DNA from: Leeuwenhoekiella sp.
GTDB lineage: Bacteria; Bacteroidota; Bacteroidia; Flavobacteriales; Flavobacteriaceae
Assembly (NCBI GenBank): GCA_002708845.1
Contig: PAPI01000004.1
Span: 310,001-374,000, forward strand
Length of the DNA: 64,000 bases
Direction of reading: 5' to 3'
Position numbers and translations under genes: made by a program
Notes under the pieces: model-generated
What the model was told of the DNA's origin: nothing
Database searches by the model: none
What the model saw: the letters and a program-made list of their open reading frames with translations, nothing else
Part shown: one piece after another, positions 9,204 to 16,536 of the stretch
Position numbering within the stretch: the stretch's first letter is position 1
Layout of the letters: each line of letters starts with the position of its first letter

Positions 9204-10229
9204 TTAATTGTCTTCTGCTTCTTCTTTTTTGTTTTCTTCCCCGAGTTCGCCTTCATATTGGGTGGCCTCGGTGCGGGCGTCGTAACCCTGCTCGAGTAAA
9301 AAGCGGGTAAAAATATCAGTATAGCCGTGGGTGCTGATGATTTTTTCGGCGCCGGTTGCTTTGATGCTTTCTAAAAGTCCCTGCCAATCACAATGATCAC
9401 TCAATACAAAGCCTTTGTCAATCGCGCGTCTGCGGCGTGCTCCACGAAAGGTCATCCAGCCACTGGCAGAAGCAGTAACATACGGAACCATCTTGCGGAT
9501 CCAGGTGCTGCCGTGAGCACTGGGCGGGGCGACTACAATATTGCCTTTGAGTTCTTCTTTTTTGGTTTCGCGAGTAACTCGCGTCGTTTCAGGCATTGGG
9601 GTAAGCGGCCTGATGACTTCGGTCATATTTTCAATGGCACCGTGGGTGTAAATTTTGCCGATATCAGTATCCAGGTAGCGCAATAAACGCTGGGCTTTTC
9701 CCAGCGAATAGCCAAAAATCACCGAGGTTTTTCCTTCGGCTTTATTTTCTGCCCACCAGTTATTGATGTCTGTAAAAACTTCGCTTTGCGGCCGCCAGGT
9801 AAATGCCGGAAGGCCAAAGGTACATTCGGTGATAAAGGTGTGGCATTTTACAGGTTCGTACGGGACCGCGATACCGTCGTCTTCGGTTTTATAATCGCCG
9901 GTAAATACCCAGACTTCGCCTTTGTGTTCCACGCGAATCTGCGAACTGCCAATGATATGCCCCGCAGGATGCAAACTGAATTTGACGTTGTTGATGACGA
10001 AAGTTTCGCCCCATTCTTTACCCGTCACTTTAATTTCGCCCAAACGGTGCTGAATGATAGGCACATTAGTGTGATGCGTGATATACGACTTGTGTCCCCA
10101 GCGGCTGTGGTCTGCATGACCGTGTGAAATGATTGCTTTGTCCACCGGTTTCCAGGGGTCGAGATAGACGCCTGCGGCAGCACAATAAATGCCTTTGTCG
10201 TTAAATTGTAAGAGTGGTTCTGCGATGAT
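9204..10229 (-). CDS. Ligase-associated DNA damage response exonuclease (non-canonical start)
   Basis: Metallo-beta-lactamase/beta-CASP-fold nuclease of the SNM1-like type. Motif 2 is seen as SHGHADHSRWG, with further metal ligands in GHIIGSS, FTGDYK and the late LSDHCDW. The family-typical N-terminus (LLQFNDKGIYC, then VYLDPWKPV) is encoded in frame upstream of the first canonical start, a GTG at 10145. The frame has no ATG, GTG or TTG between there and a stop at 10281-10283. I placed the start at the ATC codon at 10229 (IIAEPLLQF), which lies a few bases after an AAAAGG stretch; ATA at 10232 is another candidate. It is the first gene of the repair set. The acidic C-terminus (EELGEENKKEEAEDN) is probably disordered. 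Confidence 0.85.
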   Translation of the reverse strand: MIAEPLLQFNDKGIYCAAAGVYLDPWKPVDKAIISHGHADHSRWGHKSYITHHTNVPIIQHRLGEIKVTGKEWGETFVINNVKFSLHPAGHIIGSSQIRVEHKGEVWVFTGDYKTEDDGIAVPYEPVKCHTFITECTFGLPAFTWRPQSEVFTDINNWWAENKAEGKTSVIFGYSLGKAQRLLRYLDTDIGKIYTHGAIENMTEVIRPLTPMPETTRVTRETKKEELKGNIVVAPPSAHGSTWIRKMVPYVTASASGWMTFRGARRRRAIDKGFVLSDHCDWQGLLESIKATGAEKIISTHGYTDIFTRFLLEQGYDARTEATQYEGELGEENKKEEAEDN

Positions 10230-10336
10230 TATTGCCTTTTCGTTTAAAGTTACAATGCATAGCAGAAAGCTTTTGTGTGATTAAGAAAACATTAGCGTGG
10301 AATGGTTTGACGTTAATTGTTATAGGTTAATGGGTT

Positions 10337-10385
10337 GAAAAGAGAAAAGAGAAAAGAGAAAAGAGAAAAGAGAAAAGAGAAAAGA
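10337..10385. repeat. Seven perfect copies of the 7-mer GAAAAGA
   Basis: The 49 bases are exactly seven consecutive copies of GAAAAGA. It is a purine-only tract on the plus strand. It lies about 110 bases upstream of the presumed exonuclease start. Slippage would change the spacing between upstream elements and that operon. Confidence 0.97.
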
Positions 10386-10395
10386 TTCTATTTAA

Positions 10396-10419
10396 ACGAT
10401 TCCACGATTCCACGATTCT
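10396..10419. repeat. Three tandem copies of an 8-mer (ACGATTCC)
   Basis: Two perfect copies of ACGATTCC and one with a final T, eleven bases after the 7-mer array. No function is evident. Confidence 0.9.
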
Positions 10420-10503
10420 CTTGCAAACTGAGACTGAAGACTCCAGACTGCCCACCTCCAACTAAAAATCCGGGATAGGGATAGGAGCAAGCTACCATGT
10501 AGC

Positions 10504-10543
10504 GCGGATAGCCCGTTGACCCTGCGGCCTTGTTGCCGCGGGG
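10504..10543 (+). repeat. REP-like element, copy 1
   Basis: Core GCGGATAGCCCG (10504-10515), then a hairpin CCCTGCGGC/GCCGCGGGG (10520-10528 and 10535-10543) with loop CTTGTT. The stem has one G-T pair. A second copy of the core, 11 of 12 bases identical and also followed by a hairpin with a CTTGT loop, lies at 31128-31157. Confidence 0.6.
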
Positions 10544-10571
10544 GCAATACCTCAAAATCTTGTTATTCTTT

Positions 10572-10601
10572 TTTGTTAAGGTTTGGGAAGTAGTATATTT
10601 G
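10572..10601 (+). promoter_or_regulatory. Bacteroidota-type promoter of the TerB-like gene
   Basis: TTTG at 10572-10575 and TATATTTG at 10594-10601, separated by 18 bases. This fits the phylum consensus TTTG plus TAnnTTTG. The ATG follows 19 bases later. Confidence 0.8.
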
Positions 10602-10620
10602 ACGACTTAAAATTACAACC

Positions 10621-11046
10621 ATGTCTTTTACAGATTTATTTGATAGCGGCGAGCACAGACGTAACCTGGGGCATTTTGCTGCGATCGCAAATATGGCCAC
10701 CGTAGACGGTGAATTAAATGCCGAAGAAATCAAACTTTTAAAGCGCTTTGCAATTAAACTCGATATCGATCAGGATGAGTATGTAGATATCGTAGAAAAT
10801 GCGCGTAAATATCCCATAAATCCACCAAACACATCAGAAAAACGTCTGGAGCGTCTTCACGATTTGTTTAAAATGATTTTTATTGATCACGAGATTGATG
10901 ATCACGAGCGCTTTTTGATCGAAAAATACGCGATAGGCTTGGGCTTTAGCGCCGATGAATCGCAGAAAATTATAAAGCGTTCTATACAAATTTTTCAGGG
11001 CGGGGTAGACTTTGATGATTATGTGTATTTGTTGAATAAAAAATAA
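10621..11046 (+). CDS. TerB family protein
   Basis: A 141-residue, all-helical acidic protein of the tellurite-resistance TerB fold. The typical acidic pattern appears as VDGELNAEE (about residues 28-36) and again as IDHEIDDHE (about 91-99), which in TerB proteins form metal- or phospholipid-related clusters. There are no other ter genes nearby, so a direct role in tellurite resistance is not supported; solitary TerB-like proteins in Bacteroidota are uncharacterised. It has a good promoter upstream and a clear terminator downstream, so it is probably a single-gene transcript. Confidence 0.8.
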   Translation: MSFTDLFDSGEHRRNLGHFAAIANMATVDGELNAEEIKLLKRFAIKLDIDQDEYVDIVENARKYPINPPNTSEKRLERLHDLFKMIFIDHEIDDHERFLIEKYAIGLGFSADESQKIIKRSIQIFQGGVDFDDYVYLLNKK

Positions 11047-11063
11047 TTATACCTAAAATTTTT

Positions 11064-11095
11064 AAGCCCATTGCCTTACCGCAATGGGCTTTTTT
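11064..11095 (+). terminator. Rho-independent terminator of the TerB-like gene
   Basis: Stem AGCCCATTGC/GCAATGGGCT with loop CTTACC, followed by six T. Confidence 0.92.
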
Positions 11096-11248
11096 GTTTT
11101 TAGAAATTTGGGATTCCGTACAAGTGGATACTCAGGTTCTTTAAGACCTATCTGTATAGAAACTGAATTTTACGATTCAGGATTTGTACGGTTTTGGAGC
11201 GTAATTTACCTTCTTAAAATCCTATATTTAGCTTTATAAACTAAGATT

Positions 11249-11737
11249 ATGAACGCAACGATACGAAAAGCAGGAGCAAACGATATGGCTCAGGTGTTGA
11301 GACTCATTAAAGAGTTGGCTATCTATGAAAAAGAGCCGGATGCGGTTGAGGTTACGGTTGATGATTTGATTGCCTACGGTACGGGTGATGATGCCCAGTT
11401 TACGTGTTTTGTGGCCGAAGAAGGAACTGATATTCTGGGGATTGCATTGGTTTACTACAGATTTTCAACCTGGAAAGGGCGTACGGTGCACCTTGAGGAT
11501 TTAATTGTACGACAGGAGCATCGCGGTAAAGGTCTGGGAATGGCGTTGTATACCGAAGTTATAAAATACACTTATGAATTGGGGTTGAAACGTGTGGAAT
11601 GGGTGGTTTTAGACTGGAATAAATCTGCAGTTGATTTTTATGAGGCTTCCGGGGCAAACGTGATGCAGGAATGGAATACGGTACAGATGGATGCTGAAGC
11701 TATGAAGGCCTTTCTCGCCAAAAAAGGTCTTATCTAA
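11249..11737 (+). CDS. GNAT N-acetyltransferase (diamine acetyltransferase-like)
   Basis: A 162-residue GCN5-related acetyltransferase similar to the spermidine/spermine and thialysine acetyltransferase group. It begins with the typical IRKAGANDMAQVLRLI, has acidic LEDLIVRQEHRGKGLG as the acetyl-CoA binding motif A (about residues 83-98) and ends with WNKSAVDFYEASGA. The substrate is probably a small amine, but this is inferred. Only three bases separate it from the aspartate kinase gene, so the two are co-transcribed. A TATATTTA sequence at 11223-11230 may be its -7 element. Confidence 0.85.
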   Translation: MNATIRKAGANDMAQVLRLIKELAIYEKEPDAVEVTVDDLIAYGTGDDAQFTCFVAEEGTDILGIALVYYRFSTWKGRTVHLEDLIVRQEHRGKGLGMALYTEVIKYTYELGLKRVEWVVLDWNKSAVDFYEASGANVMQEWNTVQMDAEAMKAFLAKKGLI

Positions 11738-11740
11738 ATT

Positions 11741-12994
11741 ATGGGATTTAAAGTCTATAAATTTGGCGGAGCTTCGGTAAAAGATGCAGCAGGCGTGCGA
11801 AATGTAGCGCGTGTTTTGAAAGAGACCGAAACCACAAACGCCGTAGTCGTAGTTTCTGCAATGGGAAAGATGACCAATGCTTTTGAAGAATTCATCAAAG
11901 CCTATTTTGAAGACCGAAGCCTTGCAGAGGCATTAGAGCCTATAGAAGCCTATCATCACAATATTGCACTGGATCTTTTTGGAAATCTTCAACATCCCGT
12001 TTTTAAATCGTTAAGCGCCCTTTTTAGTGAGATTGATGATTTTTTAAAGCGCAATAAATCTCCAGACTATGATTACGTGTATGATCAACTGGTGGTTTAT
12101 GGGGAGCTGCTCAGTACAACACTAGTTAGCCACTACTTCAACGAAATTGGTCTGGCCAATACCTGGCACGATGTACGCAATTACATCAAGACAAACACCC
12201 GTTATCGTGAAGGAAAAGTAGAATGGGAGCTTACGATGCGTAATTTAAGTCGAAATATTTCCAAAAAGGGAATACAGATTACCCAGGGTTTTATTGCATC
12301 AGACCCTAACGGATTTAGTACTACACTGGGAAGAGAGGGAAGTGATTACAGCGCGGCAATCATTGCCTACTGCCTCAATGCCGAAAGTGTAACGATCTGG
12401 AAAGATGTGCCGGGAGTGATGAGTGGCGACCCGCGTTATTTTGAAAATGCGGTTTTGTTGCAGAGCATTTCATATACCGAAGCTGTAGAACTTGCGTTTT
12501 ACGGAGCTTCCGTTATACACCCTAAAACACTGCAACCCCTGCAGCGTAAGGAGATTCCCCTTTATGTAAAGTCATTTTTAAACCCTGCTGACACCGGGAC
12601 ACAGGTTTGTCTTGGTGAAGCTATTCAGCCGAAAGTCCCCTGTTATATTTTAAAACGGGAGCAGGTCTTGCTTTCATTGTCTTCGCTTGATTTTTCGTTT
12701 ATGGATGAAGATAATATTGGAGAAATTTTTAAGCTTTTGGGTCAATACAAACTTAAGGTTGACATGATTCAAAACTCGGCAATCAGCTTTTCAGTCTGTG
12801 TGGAAGACAAATATCGAAATCTTCAAAAACTGGTATCGCGCTTAAAAGCAGATTATAAGGTAACGGTATATGAGCAGGTATTTTTATACACCTTACGACA
12901 TCCTAACGAAGAGGCAGTGCGAAATCTGGAGGAGCATAAGGAAATTCTCCTGAAGCAGGTAACTCAAAATACGGTACAGCTGGTAAGCCTGTAA
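11741..12994 (+). CDS. lysC: Aspartate kinase (monofunctional)
   Basis: First enzyme of the aspartate family amino acid pathway: it phosphorylates L-aspartate with ATP. The kinase N-terminus (KVYKFGGASVKDA) and the catalytic-domain motif TTLGREGSDYSA are clear, and the C-terminal 120 residues form ACT-type regulatory domains that usually bind lysine or threonine. At 417 residues it has no homoserine dehydrogenase domain. It follows the acetyltransferase gene by three bases. The ATG is preceded by the stop codon of that gene. Confidence 0.93.
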   Translation: MGFKVYKFGGASVKDAAGVRNVARVLKETETTNAVVVVSAMGKMTNAFEEFIKAYFEDRSLAEALEPIEAYHHNIALDLFGNLQHPVFKSLSALFSEIDDFLKRNKSPDYDYVYDQLVVYGELLSTTLVSHYFNEIGLANTWHDVRNYIKTNTRYREGKVEWELTMRNLSRNISKKGIQITQGFIASDPNGFSTTLGREGSDYSAAIIAYCLNAESVTIWKDVPGVMSGDPRYFENAVLLQSISYTEAVELAFYGASVIHPKTLQPLQRKEIPLYVKSFLNPADTGTQVCLGEAIQPKVPCYILKREQVLLSLSSLDFSFMDEDNIGEIFKLLGQYKLKVDMIQNSAISFSVCVEDKYRNLQKLVSRLKADYKVTVYEQVFLYTLRHPNEEAVRNLEEHKEILLKQVTQNTVQLVSL

Positions 12995-13015
12995 GCGCTT
13001 CAAGTCGTTTTTTCC

Positions 13016-13023
13016 TATATTTG
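13016..13023 (+). promoter_or_regulatory. Probable -7 element of the olsF-like gene
   Basis: TATATTTG matches TAnnTTTG exactly and lies 76 bases before the ATG at 13100. No matching TTTG is seen at the -33 position, so this is moderate evidence. Confidence 0.5.
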
Positions 13024-13099
13024 CCAGTATTCGGTGCCTGAATAAAGGGTACAAACCTTGATTTTACAATAATCTTGTAGTCATTTTATTTATCTATTT

Positions 13100-14932
13100 A
13101 TGGGGTTAGTCACAGCAAAAGAAGTTGCGCGGGCAATAAAAGTTGATAAGTATGGCTTTGCGGGTACTTTTTTAGGTTGGTCCCTGATGAAGGTTCTCAA
13201 AATTTCAAAAGCAAACGAGATCTACGATCGTAATAAGCACCTGAGTGATCTGGAGTTTTTAAACGCCATCTTGGGTGAGTTTCAAATCAATTTTGAAATT
13301 CCGGAAGAAGACTTAAAGCGCCTGCCTAAAACCGGTAGTTACATTACTATTAGTAACCATCCGCTTGGCGGAATTGACGGGATTCTCTTGCTGAAACTAA
13401 TGATTGAGCAACGTCCCGATTTTAAAATCATCGCAAACTTTCTTTTGCATCGCATAGAGCCGCTAAAGCCTTATGTGATGCCGGTAAATCCGTTTGAAGA
13501 TCATAAAGATGCCAAGTCCAGTATTGCCGGTTTTAAGCAGGCCATACGGCATATTCGCGAGGGACATCCGCTTGGGATATTTCCGGCAGGAGAAGTTTCT
13601 ACTTACAAAGATGATAAGCTCATTATCGATAAACCCTGGGAAGAGGCAGCAATGAAGCTCATTAAAAAAGCTGAGGTTCCTGTCGTTCCTATTTATTTTC
13701 ACGCTAAAAACAGCCGACTGTTTTATCAGCTTTCCCGTATAAGCGATACGTTGCGTACGGCTAAATTGCCCTCAGAATTACTGACTCAAAAAAACCGTAC
13801 TATCAACGTGCGTATTGGGAATCCTATAAGCGTGGCCGCTCAAAAAGAGCACGAAAGCCTTGAAGATTTTACCGATTTCCTTCGGAAGAAAACCTATATG
13901 CTCGCCAAGACGTTTGAGAAAAAATCAATTTTGAGTACGATACCGCATTCTTTGAAAGTGCCAAAAGAACCGAAAAAAATTGTAAAAGAAATTAAGGCAG
14001 AACTCATAGAGCAGGAAGTAGATAAACTTCGGGAAAATGACAGGCGACTGCTTCAGAGTAAAAACTATGAGGTCTTTTTGGCTTCCGCGGAGAACATTCC
14101 AAACATTCTTAAAGAAATAGGTCGCTTACGCGAAATTACCTTTAGGGAAGTAGGAGAGGGGACCAATGAGCCTACAGACCTTGATCCTTTTGATCATCAT
14201 TACCATCATCTGTTTTTATGGGATGAGGATGCCCATAAAATTGCAGGAGCTTACCGCATGGGACTGGGTTCGCATATTATGCCTGAACACGGCATAAATG
14301 GATTTTACCTGCAAAGCCTGTTTCGGTTTGAGCCCGAATTGCATAAGATGATGGGCGAAAGTATTGAAATGGGAAGGGCTTTCGTGATTAAAGAATATCA
14401 GCAAAAACCAATGCCGCTGTTTTTACTATGGCGCGGTATTGTGCATACAACTCTGCGTTTCCCGGAGCATAAGTACCTGATAGGCGGAGTAAGCATCAGC
14501 AACCAGTTTTCTAATTTTTCTAAGTCGCTGATGATTGAGTTTATGCGTTCGCATTACTATGATCCGTACGTGGCGCAATATGTTAGGCCGAAAAAAGAAT
14601 TCAAGGTCAAGCTGAAGGATGCCGATAAGGAGTTTGTTTTTGACGAGACTGAAGCAGACTTGAATAAGTTTGACAAGATCATCGAAGAGATGGAAACCGG
14701 AAACCTACGTCTCCCGGTTCTGATTAAAAAATACATCAAGCAGAATGCAAAAGTGGTTGCTTTTAATGTAGATCCGCTTTTTAATAATGCGGTAGACGGA
14801 TTGATGTATATCAAAATTGCAGATCTCCCCGAAAGTACTGTAAAACCAGTTATGGAAGAGTTTCAGGCTGAACTGGAGCTTAAGCTGGAACAGTCTAAAC
14901 GTGAGGAAGAAGATGCCGCTAATAAATCTTAG
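13100..14932 (+). CDS. olsF: OlsF-like bifunctional aminolipid (ornithine/glycine lipid) synthase
   Basis: A 610-residue fusion of two acyltransferases. The N-terminal half is a PlsC/OlsA-type O-acyltransferase: SNHPLGGIDG (His87, Asp93) and FPAGEVS (161-167), with the PlsC-like VPIYFHAKN. The C-terminal part (about 325-520) resembles the OlsB/acyl-homoserine-lactone-synthase-like N-acyltransferase, with FYLQSLFRF and ESIEMGRAFV. This is the domain order of OlsF from Serratia and Flavobacterium, which makes ornithine lipids from acyl-ACP and ornithine; glycine could be the alternative head group. The His-to-Asp spacing is HX5D rather than the usual HX4D. The tail is highly charged. The end overlaps the convergent acetyltransferase gene by 14 bases. 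Confidence 0.8.
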   Translation: MGLVTAKEVARAIKVDKYGFAGTFLGWSLMKVLKISKANEIYDRNKHLSDLEFLNAILGEFQINFEIPEEDLKRLPKTGSYITISNHPLGGIDGILLLKLMIEQRPDFKIIANFLLHRIEPLKPYVMPVNPFEDHKDAKSSIAGFKQAIRHIREGHPLGIFPAGEVSTYKDDKLIIDKPWEEAAMKLIKKAEVPVVPIYFHAKNSRLFYQLSRISDTLRTAKLPSELLTQKNRTINVRIGNPISVAAQKEHESLEDFTDFLRKKTYMLAKTFEKKSILSTIPHSLKVPKEPKKIVKEIKAELIEQEVDKLRENDRRLLQSKNYEVFLASAENIPNILKEIGRLREITFREVGEGTNEPTDLDPFDHHYHHLFLWDEDAHKIAGAYRMGLGSHIMPEHGINGFYLQSLFRFEPELHKMMGESIEMGRAFVIKEYQQKPMPLFLLWRGIVHTTLRFPEHKYLIGGVSISNQFSNFSKSLMIEFMRSHYYDPYVAQYVRPKKEFKVKLKDADKEFVFDETEADLNKFDKIIEEMETGNLRLPVLIKKYIKQNAKVVAFNVDPLFNNAVDGLMYIKIADLPESTVKPVMEEFQAELELKLEQSKREEEDAANKS

Positions 14933-15410
14933 AACTTCTGCGCTCTAAGAAGGTATTGTCCTGCCAATTGCCATCGCGCTTTGCAATTTTTTCGTGAACT
15001 CCCAGAATGCGAAAACCCAACTTTTGATGCAATGCCAGACTGACTTTATTCTGCGGAAAAATATGCGCGGTAAGCGTCCAGAAACCTGCGTCCTCACTGG
15101 CCTCAATAAGTGCCGAAAGCAATCTAAAGCCTACTTGTTTACCCTGATGAAGTGGCGAAACGTAAAGGGTGACTTCTGCCACGCCGCGATACACGTGTCG
15201 TTTTGAAAACGGGCTGAGGGCTGCCCAGCCAATAACCTGATCGTTTAGAGCAGCAACCAGTCTGCAGGATTTATGGAATCTCAAATCCCAGTCGCCATAA
15301 TCAGGGGCCTTAACTTCAAATGTCGCAATACCGGTATCAATGCCCTGCTGATAAATCACAGCCACCTCAGGGTAGTCTGATTCTTTAAAAGGACGTATGT
15401 TGATATTCAT
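14919..15410 (-). CDS. GNAT N-acetyltransferase, phosphinothricin acetyltransferase-like
   Basis: A 163-residue GNAT enzyme of the PAT/Bar group: INIRPFKESDYPEVAVIYQ at the start, GIDTGIATFEVKAPDYGDW in the substrate-binding part, SPFSKRHVYRGVAEVTLYV in the core and an acetyl-CoA motif at HQGKQVG. Family members acetylate phosphinothricin, methionine sulfoximine or related amino acids; the natural substrate here is unknown. It overlaps the 3' end of the convergent olsF-like gene by 14 bases. Confidence 0.85.
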   Translation of the reverse strand: MNINIRPFKESDYPEVAVIYQQGIDTGIATFEVKAPDYGDWDLRFHKSCRLVAALNDQVIGWAALSPFSKRHVYRGVAEVTLYVSPLHQGKQVGFRLLSALIEASEDAGFWTLTAHIFPQNKVSLALHQKLGFRILGVHEKIAKRDGNWQDNTFLERRSSKIY

Positions 15411-15469
15411 AAGGGTTGAAGTAGGAAAGCCTTTTGGCCGAGTGAGACTTGAGATTCTTTTTTGGTGAA

Positions 15470-15787
15470 TTAGAACCAGGGCTTCTTTCCTACCTGATAG
15501 ATTTGATAAAATTCCTCATCAGTTTTGGTGAGATAGATAATGCCTTCAATAATGCCTATAATGCCGACAATACCGCAAGTTACAATACCTGCAATAAGTT
15601 GAATAATTCCTTCTTTGGTATACCCCAAGACGAATTTATGAATACCGAAGGTTCCCAGAAATATGCCGAGTAAGCCACAAACCAGCTTTAGATTATTTGT
15701 ATTATTGGTTGCCTGATTCCACCCTTCTTTAAATTCATTGGCGGTTTTTTGAGCTTCCTGCTCAAAGTTTTTGTTGTTAGTGTCCAT
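15470..15787 (-). CDS. TM2 domain membrane protein
   Basis: A 105-residue protein. A hydrophilic N-terminus (about 30 residues, charged and Asn/Gln-rich) is followed by the TM2 domain: LLGIFLGTFGIHKFVLGYTK, then a second hydrophobic segment of Ile/Gly-rich sequence and an LTKTDEEF end. TM2 proteins are small two-helix inner-membrane proteins of unknown function. It stands alone between the acetyltransferase gene and a MarR-type regulator. Confidence 0.85.
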   Translation of the reverse strand: MDTNNKNFEQEAQKTANEFKEGWNQATNNTNNLKLVCGLLGIFLGTFGIHKFVLGYTKEGIIQLIAGIVTCGIVGIIGIIEGIIYLTKTDEEFYQIYQVGKKPWF

Positions 15788-15850
15788 AGATTAAGAATTG
15801 ATTAGTGTTGTTAAATCTAGGAATTTTAACAATTGAAATTAAACCGATTA

Positions 15851-16456
15851 TTATTTTTTTGAAATGTATTCCGGGCAATCGATTCTGCGGTTTTCCGACG
15901 GAAGTTGTACGCGTAATTGCATACAGAATGCGTAATTAAGTGGGTCTGACCGGTAGGCCTGGCAATCGAGACACGAGCGTTTTAGTGTGGTGAGTTGCGG
16001 TTGATTGAGGCGACCCAGCAAATTGTACAAGGATTTGTAAAAGTCTTTAAGATTCTCTTCAGAATCCTGAGCTATAGCTTTTTGCAGGGGTTCAGAAAAA
16101 TCAGTCAGGCCGCTTAGTTTTTCTTCACCTTGAGCGGTCAGCTCAATATAAAATTTGCGGTTGTCTTTGAGGTTAATTTGTTTGCGAAGCCATTTTTTAG
16201 AAACCAGAGTACTGATGCAGTCACTCACCGTTGCTTTGGTAAGGTTAAATTCCTGTACCAGATTGCTAACCGTATTTTCTTCTGGTTTGTGACTGGCTAC
16301 AAATATTAAAAGCTTTTGCTGTAAAGGCGAAAGCTGATGTTCTTTTTGACTTTCCCAAAGCAGTGTTTTAAAAATATCTGCCAGTTTATCGAGGGCGGCG
16401 GTGGTACGCAGTATGAGATTTTGATTTTGGTAAGTAGGATCGTAAAGGTGTTGCAT
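15851..16456 (-). CDS. MarR-type winged-helix regulator with C-terminal Cys4 cluster
   Basis: A 201-residue DNA-binding regulator. The winged-helix region (about residues 35-115) has the MarR pattern: LLIFVASHKPEENTVSNL, LTKATVSDCISTLVSKKW and a wing LKDNRKFYIELTAQGEE. The last 40 residues carry four cysteines (162, 165, 178, 194; CLDC, FC, DC) that may bind a metal or an iron-sulfur cluster, so it could sense redox state or metal. No target gene is obvious; the genes on either side are a TM2 protein and a dehydrogenase. The start ATG at 16456 is the only one that keeps the N-terminal helix. Confidence 0.82.
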   Translation of the reverse strand: MQHLYDPTYQNQNLILRTTAALDKLADIFKTLLWESQKEHQLSPLQQKLLIFVASHKPEENTVSNLVQEFNLTKATVSDCISTLVSKKWLRKQINLKDNRKFYIELTAQGEEKLSGLTDFSEPLQKAIAQDSEENLKDFYKSLYNLLGRLNQPQLTTLKRSCLDCQAYRSDPLNYAFCMQLRVQLPSENRRIDCPEYISKK

Positions 16457-16536
16457 ATTTGGGTTTTATGTTCTTCCAAAATACTAAAAACCCTGAATAT
16501 ACTAATCTAATCCCATCAAGTCAGGAAACCGAATTA

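Larger units (their letters stand above)
10230..10571. other. Repeat-rich divergent intergenic region
   Basis: No gene is visible here, between the divergent exonuclease and TerB-like genes. It holds three repeat structures listed separately: seven perfect 7-mers, three 8-mers and a REP-like hairpin. The promoter of the TerB-like gene begins just after it. I see no clear TAnnTTTG element for the exonuclease. Confidence 0.7.

Noticed and set aside
10621..11046. Tellurite resistance operon
   Set aside because: Only a single TerB-like gene is present, without TerC, TerD or TerZ partners, so a tellurite role is not supported.
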